64,000 nt of DNA from Hymenobacter sp. YC55. GTDB taxonomy: Bacteria; Bacteroidota; Bacteroidia; Cytophagales; Hymenobacteraceae. Position numbers and translations under genes: made by a program. The stretch spans positions 1,178,001-1,242,000 of the forward strand of contig NZ_JARNTX010000001.1 of assembly GCF_029433095.1 (NCBI RefSeq). Reading direction: 5' to 3'. Shown piece by piece: positions 39,583-50,416 of the stretch. Under the pieces are notes generated by a model. The model had not been told where the DNA came from. It did no database searches and was given only the letters and a program-made list of their open reading frames with translations. Position 1 is the first letter of the stretch. Every line of letters starts with the position of its first letter.

Positions 39583-42500
39583 TTACTTTATCTTATTTAA
39601 TGCGTACTGCAATATGCGGCCTGTTTCTTCGTCGTGTGGTGGTGCAAACATATAATTATGGTCACCAGGGACTTCATGAATAGAAATTTCATTTAGAGCA
39701 AATGGTTCCCAGCCCATATACTCGAAATCATCTACATAATATGTTCTGTCTTTCGCTCTGAATAGTTCGATTTTTATATTTTGTGGAGTCAGCTTATACT
39801 TATGAGCAGCACTCTTGTGCATTGATGCCATTTTATAAGAATGGCCGTAGACTTCTTCGTAATATTGTTCTTTGCTGTATTTTAACTTTTGAAAGTCCCG
39901 TCGAATGGCTTCTACTTTATATTGAATAGTAGCTTTGGGGCTCTTGCGCAATAGGACGAAGAAGAAAAGTATACGCTTCAGGAAGAACAAGAACCGCTTA
40001 GTATATCTAGTAAGAAACGGCGTGAAATGGTCTGGCTGATCAGCGTAGGTGTCGAACATGGCAAGAAATGGCACTGCCTTGCCTGCTGCTTTCAACTGCT
40101 TGGCCATTTCAAAAGCAATAATTCCCCCAAATGAATAGCCAGCCAATGCATAAGGACCATTAGGGTTTACTCTTTCTATAGTGGAGATGTAATGCGCAGC
40201 CATTTCCTCTATGGTTCCGTGCGGTTCGTCAATCCCATTCAATCCCTTGGCTTGCAAGGCGTAAATTGGCTGCTCAGGGTCTAAGTTTTTTGATAGTGCC
40301 TTGAAAATTAAGACGTTTAGCCCAGCGCCATGCACAATGTAAAGGGGCGTCTTGCTGCCTTGTGGCTTAATTGGCACAAGAGAATCCCAGGTTATAAACT
40401 TGCTGTCCATCTGCAGCACTGCCGCAAGTTTCTCTACAGTGGAGCTTTCGAATAAAGTTGCAAGCGGTAATTTTTTACCGGTCGCTTTTTCCAACTGGGC
40501 TATTACCTGCACTGCAATAAGAGAGTGGCCACCTAGCTTGAAAAAATCATCGAAAATGCCGACAGTTGGCACTTGCAGATATTGTTTCCAAATATCAGCT
40601 ACCAGCTTTTCTATATCAGTGCGTGGTCCATCATGCCGTTCAACAGCTTTTGTTTCGTCTACTTTAACGTACGACAACAAAGCCGCTCTATCGGTTTTAC
40701 CATTTAGGGTTTTGGGAATTGAGCTAATGACAATAATGTCATTAGGAAGCATGAATACAGGAAGCTTATTAGCTAAGCTATTTTTCCAACTCATAATGCG
40801 AGTGCTGAAGTCGGTGGCTGAATTGAAATTTCGGACAGCAACATAAGCTACCAACCGAGTCATGCCGTAACTGTCTAACTTAGCTATAACTACGGCTTCT
40901 TGTATTTCATTGATGCTAGAAAGCTGGTGCTCAATTTCACCAGGCTCGATTCGATAGCCCCTAATCTTTATTTGCTGATCGGCACGACCTAGATATTGAA
41001 TTTCTCCGGTATCGACTAGTTTGGCTAGGTCGCCGGTGCGATACATCTTTTCGCCATCAGTCAATGAGAAAGGGTTATTTATAAACTTGTCTTGATTTAG
41101 TTCTGGTCTATTAAGATATCCTTTGGCCAGACCATCGCCAGCTATGTATAACTCGCCTATTGTGTTAGGTTCTACAAGATTAAACTGCTCATCTAAAATG
41201 TAGAATTGGGTATTAGAAATAGGCTTACCAATAGTAATTAATTCATTTGCGTGCGTGAGCTGTTTGAAAGATGAATAAATAGTCGTTTCCGTCGGGCCGT
41301 ACATATTCCAAAGCGAAGCACACCTTGCAAGGAGACGTTGGGCAAGATCTTCGGGTAGTGCTTCGCCGCCACTGATTGCTTTCAGGGGGTACTGTTCTGT
41401 CCAACCAGCATTGAGCATCATCCGCCAAGTGGCAGGAGTGGCCTGCATGACGGTAATTGCCTCAGCTTCGATGAGGTGCCGTAGTGCATTCCCATCTTTG
41501 GTTGCCTTGCTGTCAGCTACCACAACCATAGCCCCGCTTACCAAGGGTAAGAAAAGCTCGAGCACAGCCATGTCAAATGAAATGGTAGTGATAGCCAGTA
41601 GTTTATCAGCAGTTGAAATACCAACTTCCTGCTGAACACTACGCAGCAGGTTCACCAAGCCACTATGTTTGATTTGTACTCCCTTGGGTAAACCAGTAGA
41701 ACCAGAGGTGTAAAGGATATACACTACCGCATCACCACTTATGGCTACTTCTAGTGCGTCTGTGGAATAGCGTTCCGCTTGGTATAGTGCATCTTCGATA
41801 TCCACACTGATACTGTCATGGAAACCGGAACCAAGCGTATTCGATTTCAATAAAAATGAAGCCTTAGAATCCTGTAGCATGAATTCCAATCTGTCCGCAG
41901 GATAAGTGGGGTCTAGTGGTAAATAGGTAGCTCCACATTTCAATACGGCCAGTAGGGTTACAAGCAGTTCTTGCGACCGATTGAGGGCAATGCCAACGAC
42001 GTCGCCAGCGGATAAACCTTTGGCCAGAAGATAACGCGCTAGCTGGTTAGCTTTTGCGTTAAGTTGATAATAGGAGAGCGTAGCTTCATTGAATTTAACG
42101 GCAATAGCAGCCGGATGCTTATAGGCAATGTCTTGAATTAAATCAGGTAAATAACCGGTTGATGAATAGCTAACTGTAGTATTGTTAAGTACCTGGTAAG
42201 CCCTCGGCAAATTTGTTGCGCTATTCTTTCTAGGGGGAGTTAGAGTTGAATTAGGATTGGCAGTGACTTCATCGAGCAATTGCTCGAACGTAGTCATCAT
42301 ATTTTTGATGCTTTCTGCCTTGAATAGAGCCGTATTGTACGACCACTCTAGTACTACTTCCTCTTCCGTGCCACTCGCATTAAGAAACAAGTCGAATGTC
42401 TCGAAAGCTCTAGGGTTGCTTTGCAGTTGATAGGTAAGTCCGTGAAAGCTGACACCATTGGCAAGCCCCATATCCACGTTGAATACAACAGGAACCAAAG

Positions 42501-43653
42501 GGATTCGGCTGGCATCTCTGCTAATATTGATTGACTTCAGGAGGCTGCCAAATGTCAACCCTTGGTGCTCGTAGGCGTCGAAGAGATATGTTTTGCGTTG
42601 CTGTAAATACGTGCTGAAACTGTCGGTTGCGGTGTGTTCGCTGCGTAGGGGAAGTAGATTCACGCAATGGCCAATCAAGTGTTGGCTCCCGCTCGTTGGT
42701 TGGCCGGCAGTAGGTATACCGACTACAATACTCTGCTGCCCCGTTAAACGATGAAGCAGCACTTCGAAACTTGCCAGTAGGGTTGTCACAAAGCTACACC
42801 CGGCCTGTAACCCTGTTCTTTTTACTCTGGCGACCAGTTCATTAGAAAGCGAAAAATCTAGCCGGGCGCTAGCGTACGTGCGATAGGGTGGCCGCGGAAA
42901 ATCCGTTGGCATGTCCACAACGGGTACAGTATCCTTGTACTGATTTATCCAAAAAGCCTCCGTATGCTTGTATTCTTTGCTCGCCTGGAATAGCAGCTGT
43001 TCATCAGCGTACTCACTGAAGCTAGGAGGCGCGGGTAGGGCAGCCGATACGCCTTGCGAATAAGACGAGTACAGCACACTTACATCTTGTAGCAAAATAC
43101 CCAGCGACCAACCGTCGCAGACGATGTGGTGGGCCGTTATAATAAGATGATACTGATCATCAGTTAGCTTCAGCAGCGTTGCCTTTACCAAGGGGCCTTG
43201 CACTAAATCAAATACGTGCTCGGCATCGTTCGCAACAGCTTTTGTAGTCAGCAGTTCCCTTCTGTTGAGGGGAAGACTGGAAAGGTCTTGGTAGGAAAAT
43301 GGGACTTCAACACGCGTGAATACGCAGATGTATTTGCCGTCTGCACTGAAGACGGAGCGAAGCGCTTCGTGCCTATCTGCCACTTCCTGTAGGGCCTGTT
43401 GCATTGCCCGGCCGTCTAGCGAGCCAGTGAAGCGCAGGGAAAACGACTCGTTGTACGCTCTATTAGCAGCATTGCCTCCTAGCAGGCAGGCAAGCCATAT
43501 CTCTAATTGGGGAGCAGTGGTTAGCCCAACTCGGGCAATTTCTGGTCCGGCAAATGGATCAAACTCAACCGCAAATGATGTGTTATCAGATCCGAGCTCT
43601 GCTATTTGAGTTTCAGGTAACATTTGTTTGTTGCGTTTTAATAAATAGGGCAC
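39583..43653 (-). CDS. NRPS with C-A-T-TE domains, terminating module
   Basis: A 1356-aa protein. Condensation (about 40-460, HHIVCDG with catalytic His176), adenylation (about 505-990, SGSTG at about 650, Lys986), thiolation (Ser1044 in GGHSL) and type I thioesterase (about 1090-1356, Ser1174 in GYSFGG, His1332). My reading of the ten-residue code is D-M-L-Q-I-G-M-I-Y-K, close to codes I recall for Gly. The GTG at 43653 is the annotated start; ATG 43623 removes ten residues. The TE releases by hydrolysis or ring closure. Confidence 0.88.
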   Translation of the reverse strand: MPYLLKRNKQMLPETQIAELGSDNTSFAVEFDPFAGPEIARVGLTTAPQLEIWLACLLGGNAANRAYNESFSLRFTGSLDGRAMQQALQEVADRHEALRSVFSADGKYICVFTRVEVPFSYQDLSSLPLNRRELLTTKAVANDAEHVFDLVQGPLVKATLLKLTDDQYHLIITAHHIVCDGWSLGILLQDVSVLYSSYSQGVSAALPAPPSFSEYADEQLLFQASKEYKHTEAFWINQYKDTVPVVDMPTDFPRPPYRTYASARLDFSLSNELVARVKRTGLQAGCSFVTTLLASFEVLLHRLTGQQSIVVGIPTAGQPTSGSQHLIGHCVNLLPLRSEHTATDSFSTYLQQRKTYLFDAYEHQGLTFGSLLKSINISRDASRIPLVPVVFNVDMGLANGVSFHGLTYQLQSNPRAFETFDLFLNASGTEEEVVLEWSYNTALFKAESIKNMMTTFEQLLDEVTANPNSTLTPPRKNSATNLPRAYQVLNNTTVSYSSTGYLPDLIQDIAYKHPAAIAVKFNEATLSYYQLNAKANQLARYLLAKGLSAGDVVGIALNRSQELLVTLLAVLKCGATYLPLDPTYPADRLEFMLQDSKASFLLKSNTLGSGFHDSISVDIEDALYQAERYSTDALEVAISGDAVVYILYTSGSTGLPKGVQIKHSGLVNLLRSVQQEVGISTADKLLAITTISFDMAVLELFLPLVSGAMVVVADSKATKDGNALRHLIEAEAITVMQATPATWRMMLNAGWTEQYPLKAISGGEALPEDLAQRLLARCASLWNMYGPTETTIYSSFKQLTHANELITIGKPISNTQFYILDEQFNLVEPNTIGELYIAGDGLAKGYLNRPELNQDKFINNPFSLTDGEKMYRTGDLAKLVDTGEIQYLGRADQQIKIRGYRIEPGEIEHQLSSINEIQEAVVIAKLDSYGMTRLVAYVAVRNFNSATDFSTRIMSWKNSLANKLPVFMLPNDIIVISSIPKTLNGKTDRAALLSYVKVDETKAVERHDGPRTDIEKLVADIWKQYLQVPTVGIFDDFFKLGGHSLIAVQVIAQLEKATGKKLPLATLFESSTVEKLAAVLQMDSKFITWDSLVPIKPQGSKTPLYIVHGAGLNVLIFKALSKNLDPEQPIYALQAKGLNGIDEPHGTIEEMAAHYISTIERVNPNGPYALAGYSFGGIIAFEMAKQLKAAGKAVPFLAMFDTYADQPDHFTPFLTRYTKRFLFFLKRILFFFVLLRKSPKATIQYKVEAIRRDFQKLKYSKEQYYEEVYGHSYKMASMHKSAAHKYKLTPQNIKIELFRAKDRTYYVDDFEYMGWEPFALNEISIHEVPGDHNYMFAPPHDEETGRILQYALNKIK

Positions 43654-43744
43654 TCAATTACTTAATTTGAAAAGCAGGCGTAATTGAATAGCAACTTGGC
43701 TTTTAATGAGAGAGCCGAATTAGTATTCTGTACAGCAATAGATT

Positions 43745-46700
43745 TTAGTTTAAATCTATTTTCAGGTATTTGCCTGGAAGCTCAGGATTGGAAATATACC
43801 AAGCAGGGTTTCCTTTACTGTCTCTGCCTAGTTTGGCACCTGGGACGGGAGGAATATTCGGTGAAATAAGATTTTGCTGTTTGGGCGGCGTTTTTGCGCT
43901 GTATAAGCTGGAAGGAAAGAAACCGGCCTTCACCATTTCATCAATACTATCGAGGCAAGCAGTGATTATCTGATTTATATCTTCGGTAGTATGTGCCTCC
44001 GTCATGAAACAAGGAAACCCATCCCATATGTGTATTCCTTTTTCCCGCATCAGGGTGAATAATAATTCACTATACGGAATATCCTCTCTGAATTTAATTT
44101 TCCAGAGTGAGCCAAAATGCGCGACAAAAAATGGCAGTTGCTGCCGAGTTAGTTCGGTGTTTAGCGAATTGGCTAGTTGATCGGTTTTGGCAGTAAGGCG
44201 TTGTTGCAAAGCAGCCCCTTGCGCCTTCATGTAGAGCAACGACGCCTTGGCTGCCGCCAGTGCCAAAGGGTGTCGCACAAAGGTGCCCGCGAAGTACGTG
44301 ACGCCTACTTCTGGGTACGAAGCGTCGTCGTACTGCCAGAACCCGCCGTCGAGGGCGTCCATGAAGGTTTTTTGGCCAGCAATAACCCCGATGGGCAAAC
44401 CGCCACCTACTACTTTGCCATAAGATGCTAGGTCTGCTTTGATACCAAATAGAGCTTGCGCGCCCCCCGGATGCATCCGGAAGCCCGTAATCACTTCGTC
44501 GAAAATCAGGGCGGTACCGGAGGCAGCAGTTATTTCCCGCACTCGCTTCAAGAACTCGATAGGTACAAACTCTGGGCGGCGGCTTTGAACTGGTTCCACC
44601 AGCACGGCTGCCAGCTCATGCGCCCTCTCCCGGATGATGCGCAGGCTTTCGTCGGTGCCGTATTCCAGGATAAGCATGTTTTGCACGGCTTCCGGCATGA
44701 TGCCAGGGGCGGCCGGAAACGATACCAGTTTTTTGGTGCCGCGAACCAGTACTTCATCTACTATGCCGTGGTAGGAGCCGGTGAAGGCCACAATCAAGGA
44801 GCGCCCGGTTACAGTGCGGGCAACGCGCATCGTGCCAAGTACTGCTTCGGAGCCTGTGCTGCACAAGGCGGCCCGGTCGAAGCCAGTGAATTCGCATATC
44901 AACTTGCTGACTTCGCCAGCTAGCTCGTGCTGCGGACCTACCTCGTAGCCTTCCTCAATCTGATGATGCAAGGCTTCGGCAATCGGCGCGGGTTGATGCC
45001 CCAGCATCGAGGAGCCGAATCCGTTTAGAGCATCAATGTATTGGTTGCCATCAATGTCCCAGAGGGAACTGCCTTTCGACTTGTTGACCACAATAGGGTA
45101 AACCACTTCCTTGGTGAGCGGCTTGAACCCCGAAACCACACGCGGATCAGCCATGTGGGCGCGGTTTTGCTGTGCGTACGCTTTGCTGCTCCGCGTTTTT
45201 TGATTGTAGCGAGACGTGAGCTGCCATAAAAATTCCTGCTGCAGTTCGCTCAGTTCGGTTGCTTGCCGTTCGATGCGGGCAGTAGCGCCGAATGGTTTCT
45301 TTAGTTCTGCTTCTTCCTCCGCACTCAAGGCGGGTTTAGTTATGGTCTGCGTCTCTTCTATTGGCTGGCTTGGGGCTGGCAACGCAGCAGGAGCCGCCGG
45401 AGCGTAGGAAGCTGCCGGATTGCTGGTTTGCAGGAGCATAACCTGCTGCGACAGTAGTTGCAGTTGTTGGGCTACCAGTCCTAGCATGGTATCACCGTTG
45501 GGGCTGGGCGCTGCTGCTACAGGTGCCACGGGCGGAAGAACCGGCGCTACGGGGGCACTCACACTAGCTGGTTGCGGGAGGGCTACAGGTTGGTATGCTT
45601 CCGGAGGGAGCTTGTTGTCTAAGTAAGTGACAAGTGCTTCTAGCGTTGCGTATTCCTGGTTTAGCTGACGGAAGGTAATGGGAACATTAAATTCCTTCTT
45701 TAAAGTAATAGACAGCTGCGTTAGCAATAAGGAGTCAAGGCCGATTTCCAACAGGCTCATGGCGGGCGTTACCCCGTCCATTTCAATGCCTGAAGCGTTT
45801 TCAATTAGGTTCTTAACTTTAGCAAATAGGGTATCTCTTCTCATAGGGACTGAAGCGAGGTGCGTAGTAGGTTCAACCTGAGGTAGCACAGGCACCGGCC
45901 GAGAGTCTACGGTGACTTTGATTGCGGGGGGCGCTACCCAGCAGGGCTTGCGGTTGAAGGAATAGGCGGGTAAGGTGATTTTGCGTCTGTTTTGAGTAGC
46001 ATAGAAGGCGTCCCAGGCGGGCTCCACCCCGTGCAGCCATAACTGGCCTAGCGCTTCTAGCATGGTGTGCTGCTCGGTGTGTGTGCCGTGGGGTGTGCCC
46101 AAGCTGGAGAGCACCGTAACGGGCCGGGTGTTGCGCTGTTGGCGAGCTAGCGTGGACGTGACACTGCCAGGGCCCACTTCCAGGAGCAGGGGAGTGTCTT
46201 GCTGGAAAAGTGTCTCAAGGGCATCGGCAAAGCGGACTGGTAACCGGAGGTGCTGGGCCCAGTACTGCGGGTCGGTAGCCTGGGCGTCGGTCAGCCACGT
46301 GCCCGAAACGGTGGAGACAATAGGTTTCTGAGGTCGGCGTAGGGCTACTTTCTCCACCTCGCGCCGAAACTCATCCACAACTGGTTCCATCATAGCAGAA
46401 TGGAAGGCATGGCTGGTGGGTAAAACGCGGTTCGGAACTTTGTTGTCGTCCAGTAGCATAGCAAACGCGGCAACCGCACTGTCCTCGCCTGCTATCACAC
46501 AATACTTGCTGCTGTTGATTGCGGCAATCGATAGTGCTGCGGGTAGAAGGCCTTGCAGTTTTTCTGCTTCCAGGCGTACCGAAAGCATGCTGCCGCGGGG
46601 CAGTTCGCTTACTAAACGGCCGCGCACCGCAATGAGAGTAAGCGCCTCAGCGAGGGTGAAAACGCCCGCCAAATAAGCTCCCACAAATTCGCCGATGCTA

Positions 46701-49700
46701 TGACCGCAAAAAACGGATGGCTCGATACCCCAGCTTAGCCAAAGTTGGGCCAACGCATACTCGGTAACAAACAGTGCCGGCTGGGCATAGCGGGTATTTT
46801 TTAGCGTATCCTCAACTCCGGAAATAATACTGCTGGGATACACAATGTGCCGGATGTCGGCTCCGAGGTGTGGGAGCAGCAACTCGGCACACGTATCCAC
46901 TGCTTGCCGATACACACTCTCCTGTTCGTATAAAGTGCGGCCCATATTCAGGTACTGCGCACCCTGACCAGGAAACAAAAACACCACTTCGCCCGGTACT
47001 GCCTGCAGCGTATTGGCCCCGGCGAGCGAAGTGGGTTCGGTCTGAAGGGCCTGTACTAGTTCGTCGGGGGTTGCCGCCACCACGAAACGACGGTGCGCGA
47101 ATGGGGCCCGCGTCTTTTGCAGCGTATATGCCACATCGGCCAATTCAGGCTGAAATGGCGCCTGCAAACAAGTGGCTAGGCGCTGAGCGTAAGCGTCCCG
47201 GCTAGCCGTTGATTTTGCCGACCACGTAAGCAGTTGAGCCTTGCGTCCTTGGGTTGAGACAGCAAGCTCGTTCTCGAACTCTTCCAGTACCACATGGACA
47301 TTGGTGCCCCCAACGCCGAACGAGCTTACGCCTGCCCGGCGCGCACCTTGGCCCGCTTGCCACTCTCGGAGCTGGTTGTTTACGAAGAAGGGGCTGTTGG
47401 AAAAATCGATATGCGGATTCGGAGTGGTGAAGCCTAGCGAAGGAGGCAACTGTTTGTAGTGCAGTGCCAGGGTAGCCTTGATTAAGCCCGCGACGCCGGC
47501 TGCCGTAGTGAGGTGCCCCATATTGCTCTTGATAGAGCCCAACGCGCACTGCTGCCGACCAGCCTGTTCGCCAAAAGCCAGCGTTAAGCCTTCTATCTCG
47601 ATTGGGTCGCCAATGGGGGTGCCCGTGCCGTGGGCTTCCACATAGCCGATGGTAGAAGGCTCGATGCGGGCATCTGCCAAAGCCATTGTTATAGCGGCTG
47701 CCTGCCCTTCGGCACTAGGGGCCGTGAAGCTGCCCTTGTTGCCGCCATCGTTGTTGATGCCTACACCTTTAATTACAGCATAGATAGTATCACCGTCTTG
47801 GCGAGCGGCTGCCAGGCTCTTAAGGAGCACCACACCGGCCCCATCGCTAAACACCGTGCCTTTAGCCGCAGCATCAAACGGCCGGCAGTGCCCATCGGCA
47901 CTGAGCATAGCCCCTTCTTCGTAGAGGTGGCCGCTGTACATAGGCGACGTGATACTGGCGCCTCCAGCTAAGGCCACTGTGCATTGGCCACTCCGCAAGC
48001 TCTGAACCGCTTGGGTTATAGCTAGCAGAGAAGTGGAACAGGCCGAGTAAACGCTGACTGCCGGGCCTTTCAAGTTTAGCTGATAAGCCGTGCGAGAAGC
48101 TATGTAGTCTTTCTCGTTGGCCGTCATCACCTGAAAGCCACCTACCTGTTCTACTAAGTCCCGATTGGGCTGCACATTGTGCTGGTAGTAGGTGTTGTTG
48201 CCGGTGCCCGCGAATACGCCGATACTTTCCTTATAATACTGCGGCAGATAACCTGCTTGCTCCAAGGCCTCCCAAGCAATTTCGAGGAACACTCGTTGCT
48301 GCGGGTCCATTAGTTCCGCTAGCTTCGGATTCAAGCCAAAGAAGCTGGCGTCAAACGCATCGGCATGGTTGATAACGCCCCGAGCTTTCACATAAAGCGG
48401 GTCGTTTTTTAGCTGCGCTGGAATGATGGCATCTAACTCGTCGGTGGTGAAGAAGCGAGTGGTTTCCCGGCCTTCCTTGAGCAGTTGCCACAGTTCAGTG
48501 ATGCTATCAGCGCCAGGAAAGCGGCCCGCCATGCCAATAATAGCTATATCGGCCCCTGGCTGGCTTTGCTGATCCTGTGCTTGCGTGGGCTTAGCCCCTG
48601 TGGCTGGCTGTTGACCCAGAAAGGTTGCCACTCCGGCCGCGGTGGGGTAGTGGTAGAGCTTTGTTATGGGCAGGGAAAGCTGGTGCTTCAGCTTTAGCAC
48701 CGCCACCGTCTTTTGCGCCAATAATGAGTTGCCGCCTAGCTCGAAAAAATTATCGTCGGCCCCAACTTTATCCAGATAAAGCAGCTCAGCCCAAAGAGCT
48801 GTAAGTTTCTCTTCTAATCCCGAAGCAGGCTTTCGGTAAAGAGTGGAAAGGTCAGGTCGTTGCAGGCCTGGCACGGGCAACGCCTTTTTATCGACTTTAC
48901 CGCTGGTAGTTAGCGGTAGCTCGTCCATCCACACAAACGCCGATGGCATCATGTAGTCGGGCAGGCTAGTTTCCACAGCTTTCCTTACAGCAGCTGTGTC
49001 TTGGTTCTGGGTTTTGGAAACTAGATACGCTAATAGCTTCTTCTCGCCGTCGTCGTAGGTGCGGGCTACTACCACCGCCTGCTTGATGTGGCTGATGGTG
49101 TTGAGCATCACCTCCACTTCGCCTAACTCAATGCGGTGGCCACGAATTTTCACTTGGTCGTCTTGGCGGCCCTGAAACTCAATGGTGCCATCGGGGGTGA
49201 GGTAACCAACGTCGCCGGTGCGATACAAGCGGATGTTCTCTCCTGCCGGCGAGGTCCAATTGATAAACTTACTGGCCGTTAAAGTGGGCTGATTTAGGTA
49301 CCCTTCGGCCAGACAGGCGCCCCCTAGGCACAATTCCCCACTACTGCCTACCGCAACAGCGTTCAGGGCGCTATCAACAACCACGACGAAGGTCTTGTCG
49401 ATAGGCTGCCCAATAGTGGGCAACTCCGGCCAGCTAGCGGCATTGCCTGCCAGCGTTAGCTGCGTTACGACGTGGCACTCGGTCGGGCCGTATTGGTTGT
49501 AGAGTGTGCAGTTTGGGAGGGTAGAAAATAGGGTTCTGACTTGCGGCGTGATTTTGAGTTGCTCTCCTGCCGTCATGACTTCTGCCAAGCAAGTAGGAAA
49601 CAGCTGTTCGTTCACGGCCGCTTCGGCCAGATACTGCAACGCCACGAAAGGCAGAAATACCCGGTTAACTTTCTGCTGCTCGATAAACGCTAGCAGCCCT

Positions 49701-50416
49701 GTAAAGTCAATGCGTAAATCATCGTCGATAAGAACTAAGGTGCCACCCGTACTGAAGGTGGCGAAGATTTCCTGAAAGGAAACGTCGAAGGTGAGCGTAG
49801 CAAATTGCAATGTCCGCGTTCCGCGGGTGGCGCACGAGCTGCGGTTTTGCCATTGCAGCAGATTCAACAGCGGGCTATGTCCCATGCACACGCCTTTCGG
49901 CTCGCCGGTTGAGCCCGACGTATACAACACGTAAGCCACCTGGTTCCATGCCGCCACAGCTTGGATGGGGTAACTGTAGTCCTTATCGGAGGCGACAGTC
50001 TGCAAGGAAAGGCTTTCGAATATGGCCTGGTCGTGCGTAGGGGCTACGCAAGTAGTAATGCCAGCACCAGCAATAATTTGCTGTAGACGTGCTACCGGAT
50101 AGGTAGGATCGAGCGGTATGTAGGCTTTGCCCGCTTTCAGGATGGCGAGGAGCCCAATTACCATTTCGATACCTCGGGAGGTACTTATGCCTATAATAGG
50201 GTTGTCAGGAGCATGCCGCAGGATAGCTTGTGAAAGAGCATCCGCTTTTTGGTTTAACTGAGAGTAGGTAAGGCGAGATGTGTGGAACTCAACTGCCACT
50301 ACATCATGATGAAGGATAGCCGCCTGCTCGAATAGTTGAGTGAGCAACAGAGGCCCAGTAGCATCGCTTGGGTTGGCTAGATTTTCAAGGGCGAGTTGCC
50401 TTTGCTCAGGTGTCAC
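43745..50416 (-). CDS. Hybrid NRPS-PKS A-T-KS-AT-ACP-aminotransferase
   Basis: A 2223-aa protein from GTG 50416. Adenylation (about 25-515, Lys507), carrier (Ser564 in GGNSL), KS (from about 623; Cys793, His929, His968), AT (about 1145-1440; Ser1240 in GHSIGE, His1339 in HAFH, the malonyl-CoA signature), ACP (Ser1562), a Pro/Ala linker, and a class III aminotransferase (about 1745-2170; PLP Lys2001). There is no KR, DH or ER. The C-terminal linker GNPAWYISNPELPGKY is typical before a C domain. The order resembles MycA/McyE-type beta-amination modules. The A code D-V-Q-F-M-A-Q-V-V-K is closest to Pro codes I recall. Confidence 0.88.
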   Translation of the reverse strand: MTPEQRQLALENLANPSDATGPLLLTQLFEQAAILHHDVVAVEFHTSRLTYSQLNQKADALSQAILRHAPDNPIIGISTSRGIEMVIGLLAILKAGKAYIPLDPTYPVARLQQIIAGAGITTCVAPTHDQAIFESLSLQTVASDKDYSYPIQAVAAWNQVAYVLYTSGSTGEPKGVCMGHSPLLNLLQWQNRSSCATRGTRTLQFATLTFDVSFQEIFATFSTGGTLVLIDDDLRIDFTGLLAFIEQQKVNRVFLPFVALQYLAEAAVNEQLFPTCLAEVMTAGEQLKITPQVRTLFSTLPNCTLYNQYGPTECHVVTQLTLAGNAASWPELPTIGQPIDKTFVVVVDSALNAVAVGSSGELCLGGACLAEGYLNQPTLTASKFINWTSPAGENIRLYRTGDVGYLTPDGTIEFQGRQDDQVKIRGHRIELGEVEVMLNTISHIKQAVVVARTYDDGEKKLLAYLVSKTQNQDTAAVRKAVETSLPDYMMPSAFVWMDELPLTTSGKVDKKALPVPGLQRPDLSTLYRKPASGLEEKLTALWAELLYLDKVGADDNFFELGGNSLLAQKTVAVLKLKHQLSLPITKLYHYPTAAGVATFLGQQPATGAKPTQAQDQQSQPGADIAIIGMAGRFPGADSITELWQLLKEGRETTRFFTTDELDAIIPAQLKNDPLYVKARGVINHADAFDASFFGLNPKLAELMDPQQRVFLEIAWEALEQAGYLPQYYKESIGVFAGTGNNTYYQHNVQPNRDLVEQVGGFQVMTANEKDYIASRTAYQLNLKGPAVSVYSACSTSLLAITQAVQSLRSGQCTVALAGGASITSPMYSGHLYEEGAMLSADGHCRPFDAAAKGTVFSDGAGVVLLKSLAAARQDGDTIYAVIKGVGINNDGGNKGSFTAPSAEGQAAAITMALADARIEPSTIGYVEAHGTGTPIGDPIEIEGLTLAFGEQAGRQQCALGSIKSNMGHLTTAAGVAGLIKATLALHYKQLPPSLGFTTPNPHIDFSNSPFFVNNQLREWQAGQGARRAGVSSFGVGGTNVHVVLEEFENELAVSTQGRKAQLLTWSAKSTASRDAYAQRLATCLQAPFQPELADVAYTLQKTRAPFAHRRFVVAATPDELVQALQTEPTSLAGANTLQAVPGEVVFLFPGQGAQYLNMGRTLYEQESVYRQAVDTCAELLLPHLGADIRHIVYPSSIISGVEDTLKNTRYAQPALFVTEYALAQLWLSWGIEPSVFCGHSIGEFVGAYLAGVFTLAEALTLIAVRGRLVSELPRGSMLSVRLEAEKLQGLLPAALSIAAINSSKYCVIAGEDSAVAAFAMLLDDNKVPNRVLPTSHAFHSAMMEPVVDEFRREVEKVALRRPQKPIVSTVSGTWLTDAQATDPQYWAQHLRLPVRFADALETLFQQDTPLLLEVGPGSVTSTLARQQRNTRPVTVLSSLGTPHGTHTEQHTMLEALGQLWLHGVEPAWDAFYATQNRRKITLPAYSFNRKPCWVAPPAIKVTVDSRPVPVLPQVEPTTHLASVPMRRDTLFAKVKNLIENASGIEMDGVTPAMSLLEIGLDSLLLTQLSITLKKEFNVPITFRQLNQEYATLEALVTYLDNKLPPEAYQPVALPQPASVSAPVAPVLPPVAPVAAAPSPNGDTMLGLVAQQLQLLSQQVMLLQTSNPAASYAPAAPAALPAPSQPIEETQTITKPALSAEEEAELKKPFGATARIERQATELSELQQEFLWQLTSRYNQKTRSSKAYAQQNRAHMADPRVVSGFKPLTKEVVYPIVVNKSKGSSLWDIDGNQYIDALNGFGSSMLGHQPAPIAEALHHQIEEGYEVGPQHELAGEVSKLICEFTGFDRAALCSTGSEAVLGTMRVARTVTGRSLIVAFTGSYHGIVDEVLVRGTKKLVSFPAAPGIMPEAVQNMLILEYGTDESLRIIRERAHELAAVLVEPVQSRRPEFVPIEFLKRVREITAASGTALIFDEVITGFRMHPGGAQALFGIKADLASYGKVVGGGLPIGVIAGQKTFMDALDGGFWQYDDASYPEVGVTYFAGTFVRHPLALAAAKASLLYMKAQGAALQQRLTAKTDQLANSLNTELTRQQLPFFVAHFGSLWKIKFREDIPYSELLFTLMREKGIHIWDGFPCFMTEAHTTEDINQIITACLDSIDEMVKAGFFPSSLYSAKTPPKQQNLISPNIPPVPGAKLGRDSKGNPAWYISNPELPGKYLKIDLN

